Part shown: positions 14,601-27,600 of the stretch, one piece after another
Numbering within the stretch: the stretch's first letter is position 1
How the letters are laid out: each line of letters begins with the position of its first letter
Assembly (NCBI GenBank): GCA_963662155.1
Contig: OY759263.1
Location: 41,326,584-41,390,583, forward strand
Length of the DNA stretch: 64,000 nucleotides
Reading direction: 5' to 3'
From: Lamellibrachia columna
Lineage: Eukaryota; Annelida; Polychaeta; Sabellida; Siboglinidae
Translations under genes and position numbers: made by a program
The notes under the pieces: generated by a model
What the model was told of the DNA's origin: nothing
The model's input: the letters and a program-made list of their open reading frames with translations, nothing else
The model's database searches: none

Positions 14601-17600
14601 TCTGTCTCTCTTGTTTGGTGACCTTCCCTGATATCTGTCTGTTTCTCTTGTCAGGCGTACTTCCCTGATATCTGTCTGTTTCTCTTGTCAGGTGTACTTC
14701 CCTGATGTCTGTCTGTTTCTCTTGTCAGGTTTACTTCCCTGATATCTGTCTGTTTTTCTAGTCAGGTGTACTTCCCTGATATCTGTCTGTCTCTCTTGTT
14801 TGGTGACCTTCCCTGATGTCTGTCTGTCTCTCTTGTTTGGTGACCTTCCCTGATGTCTGTCTGTTTCTCTTGTCAGGCATACTTCCCTGATGTCTGTCTG
14901 TTTCTCTTGTCAGGTGTACTTCCCTGATATCTGTCTGTCTCTCTTGTTTGGTGACCTTCCCTGATATCTGTCTGTCTCTCTTGTTTGGTGACCTTCCCTG
15001 ATGTCTGTCTGTTTCTCTTGTCAGGCATACTTCCCTGATATCTGTCTGTTTCTCTTGTCAGGCGTACTTCCCTGATGTCTGTCTGTTTCTCTTGTCAGGT
15101 GTACTTCTCTGATGTCTGTCTGTCTCTCTTGTTTGGTGACCTTCCCTGATGTCTGTCTGTTTCTCTTGTCAGGCGTACTTCCCTGATGTCTGTCTGTTTC
15201 TCTTGTCAGGTGTACTTCTCTGATGTCTGTCTGTTTCTCTTGTCAGGTGTACTTCCCTGATATCTGTCTGTCTATCTTGTTTGGTGACCTTCCCTGATAT
15301 CTGTCTGTCTCTCTTGTTTGGTGACCTTCCCTGATGTCTGTCTGTTTCTCTTGTCAGGTGTACTTCCCTGATGTCTGTCTGTTTCTCTTGTCAGGTGTAC
15401 TTCCCTGATATCTGTCTGTCTATCTTGTTTGGTGACCTTCCCTGATATCTGTCTGTCTCTCTTGTTTGGTGACCTTCCCCGATGTCTGTCTGTTTCTCTT
15501 GTCGGGTTTACTTCCCTGATATCTGTCTGTTTTTCTAGTCAGGTGTACTTCCCTGATATCTGTCTGTCTCTTTTGTTTGGTGACCTTCCCTGATGTCTGT
15601 CTGTTTCTCTTGTCAGGTGTACTTCCCTGATGTCTGCCTGTTTCTCTTGTCATGTTTACTTCCCTGATATCTGTCTGTTTCTCTTGTCAGGTGTACTTAA
15701 TTCCATGATGTCTGTTTCTCTTGTTAGGTGTACTTCCATAATGTATGTCTGTTTCTCTTTTTAGGTGTACTTCCCTGATGTTGAACGGGCAGAATGGTTA
15801 AACAAGGTAAGTAATTTGTATCTGAAGACTTTTGTACATTTTACAAGTTTGGACCAAATAACACCCATCAAATAATTATAAATGTTATGATCATACCATT
15901 ATATATGAAATTTTTTTATTTTATGAAATGAAATCAGATATATATGATATTTAAGTGTTTATTTCCAACTACTTATTGGTATGTAGGCATTATTATTATT
16001 CTGTATCATTCACTAATGAAGACATGGGATTTCAGATGTAGTTTTATACGTTCTGGAAACTCAGATTTGCACTAGTTTTCATGGGCTGAACATTTGCTCT
16101 TATGACATCCCTTTCCAACTGCATCTTGTATGATTCTATTCAGGAGGTCCATACATTCTGTAACCATATGGAGCAATAACAGAACTCTAAACATCTTGTA
16201 TGATTCTATTCAGGAGGTCCATACATTCTGTAACCATATGGAGCAATAACAGAACTCTAAACTTCTTGTATGATTCTATTCAGGAGGTCCATACATTCTG
16301 TAACCATATGGAGCAATAACAGAACTCTAAACATCTTGTATGATTCTATTCAGGAGGTCCATACATTCTGTAACCATATGGAGCAATAACAGAACTCTAA
16401 ACTTCTTGTATGATTCTATTCAGGAGGTCCATACATTCTGTAACCATATGGAGCAATAACAGAACTCTAAACATCTTGTATGATTCTATTCAGGAGGTCC
16501 GTACATTCTGTAACCATATGGAGCAATAACAGAACTCTAAACATCTTGTATGATTCTATTCAGGAGGTCCATACATTCTGCAACCATATGGAGCAATAAC
16601 AGAACTCTAAACATCTTGTATGATTCTATTCAGGAGGTCCATACATTCTGCAACCATATGGAGCAATAACAGAACTCTAAACATCTTGTATGATTCTATT
16701 CAGGAGGTCCATACATTCTGCAACCATATGGAGCAATAACAGAACTCTAAACATCTTGTATGATTCTATTCAGGAGGTCCATACATTCTGCAACCATATG
16801 GAGCAATAACAGAACTCTAAACATCTTGTATGATTCTATTCAGGAGGTCCATACATTCTGCAACCATATGGAGCAATAACAGAACTCTAAACATCTTGTA
16901 TGATTCTATTCAGGAGGTCCATACATTCTGCAACCATATGGAGCAATAACAGAACTCTAAACATCTTGTATGATTCTATTCAGGAGGTCCATACATTCTG
17001 CAACCATATGGAGCAATAACAGAACTCTAAACATCTTGTATGATTCTATTCAGGAGGTCCATACATTCTGTAACCATATGGAGCAATAACAGAACTCTAA
17101 ACATCTTGTATGATTCTATTCAGGAGGTCCGTACATTCTGCAACCATATGGAGCAATAACAGAACTCTAAACATCTTGTATGATTCTATTCAGGAGGTCC
17201 ATACATTCTGTAACCATATGGAGCAATGACAGAACTCTAAACATCTTGTATGATTCTATTCAGGAGGTCCATACATTCTGTAACCATATGGAGCAATGAC
17301 AGAACTCTAAACATCTTGTATGATTCTATTCAGGAGGTCCACACATTCTGTAACCATATGGAGCAATAACAGAACTCTAAACATCTTGTATGATTCTATT
17401 CAGGAGGTCCATACATTATGTAACCATATGGAGCAATAACAGAACTCTAAACATCTTGTATGATTCTATTCAGGAGGTCCATACATTCTGTAACCATATG
17501 GAGCAATAACAGAACTCTAAACAAATAAAATAGCCAAAAATCAATAAATGTGGGCAGATGGCAGCAATGAATAGAATTACTTGGGCATGGCAACTATCTG

Positions 17601-18540
17601 CTCGGTGAATGTAGCAGATAACAACACCACACAGTTGTTGTGTCAGAGTGTGTTGTTAATAATTGAAGAAACAAATTAGAACTATATACTTCCTGCAGTT
17701 AAATTTTATTCTGAAGCCAAGGAGTCTTTATCTAACTCGTATTTATATCCTCTCTAGGTTTGTGGCTTACCCTCTAGAATGTTGCAAAACAGCTCCCCAA
17801 CTACAGTAATTATAAATAATACAGAGTTAATCAGACTCAGTGTGCTATGGCAGTATAAATAATAAAATGTTCACACATGGGTAGCGTGTCACTGTGTGGA
17901 ATTAAGCTATGAATTTCTTGAACCATAATTTTTTTATAGAAAATTTGCTAAGTCTGCCACGTTAATCAAAACCACTGGGACAGACAAAGAGTGGAAGGTA
18001 GAATGCATTAGTATGATTTGTTTTGGGGATCTCAATAATGTTTTACATATTATTTTCTACTAAAGTAAAGTAAAAAAAAAAAGAGAGGACACACTCTTGT
18101 TTTATGTCATCTTTCACTGTCAATTCCACTATCTCAGGATCTGATGTATTTAATTATTATTATTCTTCAGCCAAAGTAAAATGGTAGAGCAGGTTGACTC
18201 AACAAGTACATTGTAGTTATTTACACCTGCAGCTCTAGTGGCTCAGGTATTTTATAAGTTTGTGAATGTCATGTTTTAATCCCACATTTTCTCTCAGATT
18301 CTGAAGCAGATGTGGCCATTCATCGGCGAGTATTTCCGAGACATGTTGGTCACCATGGTGGTGCCCTCTGTCCAGAAGAGTCTTCCCAAAATGCTGCTGC
18401 CATTCAAGTTCCAGTCAATTGACCTTGGCGATATTGTAAGTCTGACATCAAGGTCATATTTTTGTGTAATAACCGTTTTGAACGTTCTGTTCCCAAAGCA
18501 TGCAAAGCAATATCGACATAGCTGTATTGATCCATTACAG

Positions 18541-18635
<95 letters not shown>

Positions 18636-21600
18636 TATACAGACATGTTTAAGGAAACATGCCAACCTAATTAGCATTTAGTTTTGTGTGGTGCCTCTGG
18701 TAATGATCATTGGAGAGACAACCTGTAAAGTTAACTGTTATTATTATCATTAGTTACTAATGAATTCTAACTGTTTTCCTTGCAGCCGCCCCGTATCGGG
18801 GGTGTCAAAGTCTACATTGAGAATGTGAAGCGCAACGAGATCTACATGGACCTGGAGTTGTTGTGAGTGGTTCTACTTGATAGCAGCCGTCTCCTTCATT
18901 ATTATGTCTTATCATTTTACTTTATTAATAAGTTATATACTAGTTAATATACAAAGTGCTTAGCCAGTTAATTAAGATATTAATAAGGTGGCAAAAAGTA
19001 AAAAGGTCCTCAAAATATATAATAGAAGGCAGAAATATGTTTTTTAATGTTAACCAAATTGGTTATATTAGTCTAAAAATGGTGGCATTTGCATATTGTA
19101 TGACTGATATTTTGAACAGTTTTCACTAATCAAAACCACTGACCTTGGTGTTATATTTGCTCTATTTAAGATATGTTTCTCAGTGGCCATTGTGACATTT
19201 TCATAGAAATTGTGATGCAATATTGTTATTTTATGTGACTTTTTTATGTCTGTCATTTGCATTAACTGCATACCTTTGTATTGCTATAGTTACGCGAGTG
19301 ACTGTAACATCAAGATGACCGTTAGAGGCGTCCAGCTGGGAATCAAGAACTTGACAGTGAGCGACTTCATTTGTCGTTCCATGCAATATTTTGTGTCATC
19401 AATTCAATGCATAGTTATTTAGCCCAAGAACCGTATGGGCAATGGGTGTCAAGTGAAGTTATAGTACCCTATGATTTCAGCCTGGGCTGCACTGGGTTGA
19501 CCAGTGGCATGATATTTGTTAATTATGATCTCAGTCTGAGCTCCACTGGATAGAGCCGTGCCATTATATTTGTTGATTATGATCTCAGCCTGGGCTCCAC
19601 TGGATAGAGCCGTGTCATGATATTTGTTGATTATGATCTCAGCCTGAGCTCCACTTGATAGAGCAGTGTCATGATATTTGTTGATTATGAACTCAGCCTG
19701 GGCTCCACTGGATAGAGCCGTGTCATGATATTTGTTGATTTTGATCTCAGCCTGGGCTCCACTGGATAGAGCCGTGTCATGATATTTGTTGATTATGAAC
19801 TCAGCCTGGGCTCCACTGGATAGAGCAGTGTCATGATATTTGTTGATTATGATCTCAGCCTGGGCTCCACTGGATAGAGCCGTGTCATGATATTTGTTGA
19901 TTATGATCTCAGCCTGGGCTCCACTGGATAGAGCAGTGTCATGATATTTGTTGACTTTGCACTTTCAGCTTCATGGCACAATGCGTGTTGTGATGAAACC
20001 ACTTGTCAACAAACTCCCCATCATTGGCGGATACACGTTCTTCTTCCTCAACCAGCCGGTAGGTATCATCCCAGGGGTTTTCTCCACAGCCACATCAGCT
20101 GATCATCCATTAGGGATTATTTCAAAATTCTGGAAGCACATTTTTGCATTGTATGCTATTTTTGACTTCACAAAGATATTTGCAATGCTTTATGGATTGT
20201 GGTCAGTTCCAGTGGTCAGTACATCTGGGCAGTGGGCTGGGCTCACAGCACGTAATTTCCATCATACATTCCATTTTGTTCATAATGTTATTTTATTTAA
20301 TAATAATATAGCACATTTATATCCAACATTACATATCTGCATGCATTGTACATAGTTTGGTTCGTATACACAGAATGCAACACTCACTATAAATCATGCG
20401 TATAAAAAGGATTGAATGCATTTTTGTTAATTACAGTCATGTTGTGCTATGATCTTATGCTGGAAATGGAGAGAATACAAGTGTAAACTCATGTGCAAGA
20501 TGGAATGTATTCCCTAAGATTCTACTCTATGGTTCAAACTACGACTCCCCAGTTCTGGATTGAACAAACATCCCTGTTCTTGTCTAGTGACACCAACTTC
20601 ATGACAAATGTTATTATGTTGCAGGAAATTGACTTTGATCTGACCGGTGTGTCCAACATCCTTGACTTCCCGGGCCTCAGGTGAGTGGTTCTATGCACAA
20701 CTCAGCAGTGTAACAGGCCCAATTCTCATTTCTATTGTAAATTGTTTATAGACCTGTATCTCTGCCTTTACCTCAGATCAAAGGTCTTATTATGTCTAAG
20801 AAATCAAAATGAACAGAGGTCACCAGTGTGTAATTTGTCTCTATTATTTTCTGTTTATTCCCTTGTATGAGTGATACCTAATTTTTGGGCTTTGCATTTT
20901 CATGGAAAACACATTTGTTTTATGTGCAGCCTGTATATGTGTGTGCGTGTGTGCGTGTGGGTGCGTGTGTGCTAATTCCCCACTGCAGGACGCTGCCAAG
21001 CAGATTATCAACTCAGCAGAAGCCAGTATAGATTGGTTTAATGGTTACTAGTCCTATAGACCAGTTGGAAAAAAGTTAATTTCTATCCGTGTATGTATAC
21101 ACACACAACATGTTGCACACAAAGTCCAGATGAGATATATGTGGTGTGTTTTGCAGTAACACAATAAGGACCATCATCCAGGACCAGATCGCTAACACCA
21201 TGGTCCTGCCCAACAGACTCTCCTTCCCCATGCTGGGAGAGGTGGCCGCCGAGCTCCTTCAACATCCCATGCCTCAGGTGGGAAGGAAGGGTGGCTGGCG
21301 ACAGTGTGTGACTGCCGCACAGTTACTCATTGTCACCATCATCATTATCACCATCGTTGTTGCCACCTACCATCATCATTGTCACCATCGTTGTTGTCAC
21401 CATCATCGTTGTCACAACCATCATTGTCACTATCATCATTGTCATCTCTGTCATCATGTTCACTATTATAATCACTCCGCCATTATTATCATTTTCTGGG
21501 GACAGGATGTGACTGCCACACAGATTTAATAGTTTACACCTACGCTCCAGTTGTCTGCAATGATGAGAATACTGTGCATGTATAATACTAGTTGATGTAA

Positions 21601-24600
21601 CCATTAGTTACATTACTGCACATAGAGCAAACCCATTTACGACTACGTTTTGTTGTAGTCTTTCATCTTCTTTTTTTCCTAAGGTAATATTCTGCACCTC
21701 CTATTCTCGTCCTTTCTAATTGGTTCGTCTTACTGTACTTGTTGAATAACAGCAGACCTACATGTTAACATGTTTCGTTGAAGCTGCTACGTCAATCACT
21801 TGGAGGGTTTGTTTCTTGTTCAGCTACTACTGCTTTAATTTGTTGCCGTTTCACCTGTATCAACATTCATGACCAATGTGATCGTAACTTTTATCTCGTC
21901 ACCAAGATATTGACAAGAGTGGTGACAGTGGTGATGATAATGATTTGGTTACTGTTTATTACCAGCATTCAGCATTACTACTGTAATCTTCCCTTGTTAC
22001 CATGATTTTGTACACCAGAATCTTCAGTGATTTGTCACCTACACAGTGAACATATGAAAGCAGCTTTTCCAGTGTCCACTCAACTTGTCCTGTATCCATC
22101 TAGCTTGTCCTGTGTCCATCCAGCTTGTTCTGTGTCCATCCAACTTGTCCTGTGTTCATCTAGGTTGTCCTGTGTTCATCCAGGTTGTCCAGTGTCCATC
22201 CATCCTGTCCTTTGTTCATCCAGCTTGTCCTGTGTTCAACCAGCTTGTCCTGCATTCGTCCAACCTGTCCTGTGTTCATCCAACCTGTCCTGTGTTCATC
22301 CAGCATGTCCTGTGTTCATCCAGCTTGTCCTATGTTCATCCAGCTTGTCCTGTGTCCATTGAGTGTGTTTACCTTGCTAGACCTCTGCCTGTACTGCCTT
22401 CCCATTCTTGCAGGGAGTTGTTAGGTTGCACGTCGTCGCAGGTCGGGACCTGAAATGTGCGGATGTCAAATTTATTGGCAAGGGAAAGTCTGATCCCTAC
22501 TGCAAACTGTTAGGTACACAAACATGCTTTCTCCTTTACCTGTATATGTGTGCAACCATGATCAAATAATTCTCCTCACAATATCTCTATAAGTCCTAAT
22601 ATTTATTTAAGCCAAAGCAAGAAAATGCGTGTTCCTTAGAACTGAATGTTAGCAATTTATTCTCATCAACTGTTTTCTATCAGAGATGTTCTCACACCCA
22701 TAGTGCTTCAGACTGGGGTGTGTATTGCTGTAGTCTTGTTTGTGGGCAATATTCTTACCATTTGTCATGTAACAATTTGTTATCGTGTTTAATCCATTGA
22801 ACTACCAGAGAGGGTGATAGTATACATGTGTTTAAAATAAATACCCATGCCTCTAAGTCTAGCATGCCACAGAGAAAATTACACAGATGACAGTCAAATT
22901 TGGAGTGTCAGTTAGTTTGTCTAATGTGAAGACTTATTTGCCATCAGTGGGTGCTCAGAAGTTCAAGACAAAGGTTATACAAAACACAGTCTCACCTCAC
23001 TGGGACGAACACTTCGAGGTGAGGTTATATAGTCCCGTTAACATACATAAATTACCTGTGTAGCTTACCCTTGGTAGCCCGTCATCATGTGTAGCTTACC
23101 CTTGGTAATCCATAAACATATGTAACTTACCCTTTGGAATCCAACAGCATATGTAACTTACAAACTGTAGCTTACAACTTACAAACTCGCCCACTTCGCC
23201 AACGGCGGGCGAACGAACAATAAAATAAATATATACTAGTTCTAGTAATGTCTAGCAAAAGCCGCTGTCAGTGATAGCAACATAGTGCACACCTTGCAGC
23301 TATAAGCACCAATGCACTGAATTATCTAAAACGTATCTGCAAGGTGGCGCCAGCAGTAGTATTGCCATCCGTTGTATTTAGCAGTGTGTCATCACTCCTG
23401 AAAATCTCTTTTTGCACATGGTTTCACATCTGGAAAATTGGGTGACAGGTGCACGTCTATTAGGTTATATATATACAAAATATAAAACCAGTTGTTACTA
23501 TGCATATGAACTATAAATATATATATACAGATTATGTTGTGAATATTAAATGAACCTATAGCAGCAAACAGTTTCTCAACCAATGATGCTAATTGTTACC
23601 ACCAGGCGATCGTGGACCAGAAACTCGGTCAGTACCTTGAAATTGAGGTGCTAGATGAGGATCCCGGAGATGACGATGAGCTCGGCAAGTAAGTGCTTCT
23701 CTCTTGAAACTTCTCTCTCATTTTATGTATTTATGTGAGAATGAAATGTGGTGTTAACATGTATAAAATTATATACTTTCTTAGTTGATATTATGCCATT
23801 GAAAAATGTTGGACATGTTTGATGGGTTCTGCACGATTGACTGATGACGCTGTGCAGACGGTGGATCGCTCTACATTTTAGTTTTATTTAGTCTATATTT
23901 TACATTTGTTTCTTGCATTATTCCAGTGAAAAAAATGTCTGAAGGCCTCGGTACATTACTCAACATTTCCTCCAAGAGCCTGGTTACTCTGATGACGGAA
24001 ACACACATTTTAGCTGTGCCTGTCATTTAAACTGATTTTGTGTGAAATAATTATAAAAGCATTCACTAATAGCAATCATTATTATTAATATGCACTTACA
24101 TACAGGCTATGCCAGAACTGACAAAGGGGATGCCCAGTTTCCCAAAGAAGATACACACATACAGGGTAAATTGTAATTATAATATAAAACAATATGTTTT
24201 ACTATTGGTGCAAATTTTTACCAATATAGTAAATTAATGACTTTATAATGTTTTAATTCGTATATATGATAGATGACTAGCTTATAAAACTAAATAGGTC
24301 CTATCTAAAATACTTTCTAAAAAGAAATTGGTAGATCCCTAATTGGGACACTGTGTAAACACTATAAAGAAGAGTATTATTTTAATTACAAAACTTATTA
24401 ATCTCTGTGCGATTCACAAGGGATGGCACTTTCCCAACACTGCCTCTCAAAGTTTAATCGCTTAATTTGGCAGTGTTACAATTTAGCACCATCTCAATCG
24501 CAAACACCAGTAATTACATAAAGCACACCAAAAACACTGGTTAATGGTCTACACATCACCTACTTAATGGTCTACACATCACCTACTTAATGGTCTACAC

Positions 24601-27600
24601 ATCACCTACTTAATGGTCTACACATCACCTACTTAATGGTCTACACATCACCTACTTAATGGTCTACACATCACCTACTTAATGGTCTACACATCACCTA
24701 CTTAATGGTCTACACATCACCTACTTAATGGTCTATACATCACCTACTTAATGGTCTACACATCACCTACTTAATGGTCTACACATCACCTACTTAATGG
24801 TTTACACATCACCTACAGCTTATTATTCATGAAGAATCATGCGCACACAAACCATTAACTTTGCAAAATTTTATCATTCAGGGTTTTTGTTCTTTAAAAT
24901 AGTGCAGTGTTTAACCTTCTCAATGGATCCATGTGAACATATCGAAGCTAAACCAGCAAGTCGCTCTAAAAGAAATGCCAGAACTAAAAATAAAAGGTCT
25001 GTCTGACAGCTAACAATGATGCCGTTTCATCTCAGAATATGGGTCTTGTCGTTAAGATTATTTTAGCTGTGCACAATTAGCCATGTTTAATGCTTGTGTT
25101 TAAGCAACCGGACATCAGCATTCACTAATAACCCAACATTAACATAGATGAAAGACTACCTCTACTGGTGGCGGCATTTACTATTGTTAGTGTGTTGGGA
25201 TTTTTAAAAGAAAATGATGCAATTTAAGATAAACACATAAAAAATAGTGTATCAGTGTCAAATGATGCTGACAGGAATAATAGGTTATTTTTATAATGCA
25301 TATAAAGTATGTCATTAAAGAGGACGATAACATCTGGCCTACATCTTGCGGTCTCCGCACCTGTGTTCAGTCTGCAGTAGCACTGTATATGTACAGAGCA
25401 TGGTGATAGTTTCTACCGACAACGGAAGAGTTCGGACCACAGTTATTTTTCCCATTGGTGGCCATGTTGACGTTTTGCATGATTGTAAGAACATGTGACC
25501 ATCAAATACATATAAATAAAACTTCATGACAACCACTGGCAATATGTTACCAATGTGCTGAACAGTTCTGTGAAAATCACCTAGCTCCAGCATTTTTTTA
25601 TCATGTTGCAAGCACGCTTATCCTCAAAATTACCAGATTTCGTGAAATATTAATATGTCTACAGTGTTTAGATAATATCACCACCAACATGCCTGTGCAT
25701 TTTCAAATTTGATTCATACTACAACATATCATTGCCAAAGATAATAAATGTTTCAGCTTTCCTGGTTGAACACTGTTACCTTGTATGGCAGTGTAATCAT
25801 TGACACCAGCTAGCTTACATACAACAGTTCTTGTGGCAGTGTTACCTTGTATGGCAATGTAATCATTGACACCAGCTAGCTTACGTACGACAGTTCTTGT
25901 GGCAGTGTTACCTTGTATGGCAATGTAATCATTGACACCAGCTAGCTTACGTACGACAGTTCTTGTGGCAGTGTTACCTTGTATGGCAATGTAATCATTG
26001 ACACCAGCTAGCTTACGTACGACAGTTCTTGTGGCAGTGTTACCTTGTATGGCAATGTAATCATTGACACCAGCTAGCTTACGTACGACAGTTCTTGTGG
26101 CAGTGTTACCTTGTATGGCAATGTAATCATTGACACCAGCTAGCTTACGTACGACAGTTCTTGTGGCAGTGTTACCTTGTATGGCAATGTAATCATTGAC
26201 ACCAGCTAGCTTACGTACGACAGTTCTTGTGGCAGTGTTACCTTGTATGGCAATGTAATCATTCACACCAGCTAGCTTACGTACGACAGTTCTTGTGGCA
26301 GTGTTACCTTGTATGGCAATGTAATCATTGACACCAGCTAGCTTACGTATGACAGTTCTTGTGGCAGTGTTACCTTGTATGGCAATGTAATCATTGACAC
26401 CAGCTAGCTTACGTACGATAGTTCTTGTGGCAGTGTTACCTTGTATGGCAATGTAATCATTGACACCAGCTTGCTTACGTACGACAGTTCTTGTGGCAGT
26501 GTTACCTTGTATGGCAATGTAATCATTGACACCAGCTAGCTTACATATGACAGTTCTTGTGGCAGTGTTACCTTGTATGGCAATGTAATCATTGACACCA
26601 GCTAGCTTACGTACGACAGTTCTTGTGGCAGTGTTACCTTGTATGGCAGTGTAATCATTGACACCAGCTAGCTTACGTACGACAGTTCTTGTGGCAGTGT
26701 TACCTTGTATGGCAATGTAATCATTGACACCAGCTAGCTTACGTACGACAGTTCTTGTGGCAGTGTTACCTTATATGGCAATGTAATCATTGACACCAGC
26801 TAGCTTACGTACAACAGTTCTTGTGGCAGTGTTACCTTGTATGGCAATGTAATCATTGACACCAGCTTGCTTACGTACTACAGTTCTTGTGGCAGTGTTA
26901 CCTTGTATGGCAATGTAATCATTGACACCAGCTAGCTTACGTACGACAGTTCTTGTGGCAGTGTTACCTTGTATGGCAATGTAATCATTGACACCAGCTA
27001 GCTTACATATGACAGTTCTTGTGGCAGTGTTACCTTGTATGGCAATGTAATCATTGACACCAGCTAGCTTACGTACGACAGTTCTTGTGGCAGTGTTACC
27101 TTATATGGCAATGTAATCATTGACACCAGCTAGCTTACGTACAACAGTTCTTGTGGCAGTGTTACCTTGTATGGCAATGTAATCATTGACACCAGCTTGC
27201 TTACGTACGACAGTTCTTGCGGCAGTGTTACCTTGTATGGCAATGTAATCATTGACACCAGCTAGCTTACGTACGACAGTTCTTGTGGCAGTGTTACCTT
27301 GTATGGCAATGTAATCATTGACACCAGCTAGCTTACATATGACAGTTCTTGTGGCAGTGTTACCTTGTATGGCAATGTAATCATTGACACCAGCTAGCTT
27401 ACGTATGACAGTTCTTGTGGCAGTGTTACCTTATATGGCAATGTAATCATTGACACCAGCTAGCTTACGTACAACAGTTCTTGTGGCAGTGTTACCTTGT
27501 ATGGCAATGTAATCATTGACACCAGCTAGCTTACATATGATAGTTCTTGTGGCAGTGTTACCTTGTATGGCAATGTAATCATTGACACCAGCTAGCTTAC

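Noticed and set aside
22027..22453. Overlapping plus-strand ORFs with VHPACP-type repeats
   Set aside because: A 20-bp array read in three frames; it only overlaps exon 9 by running through the acceptor.
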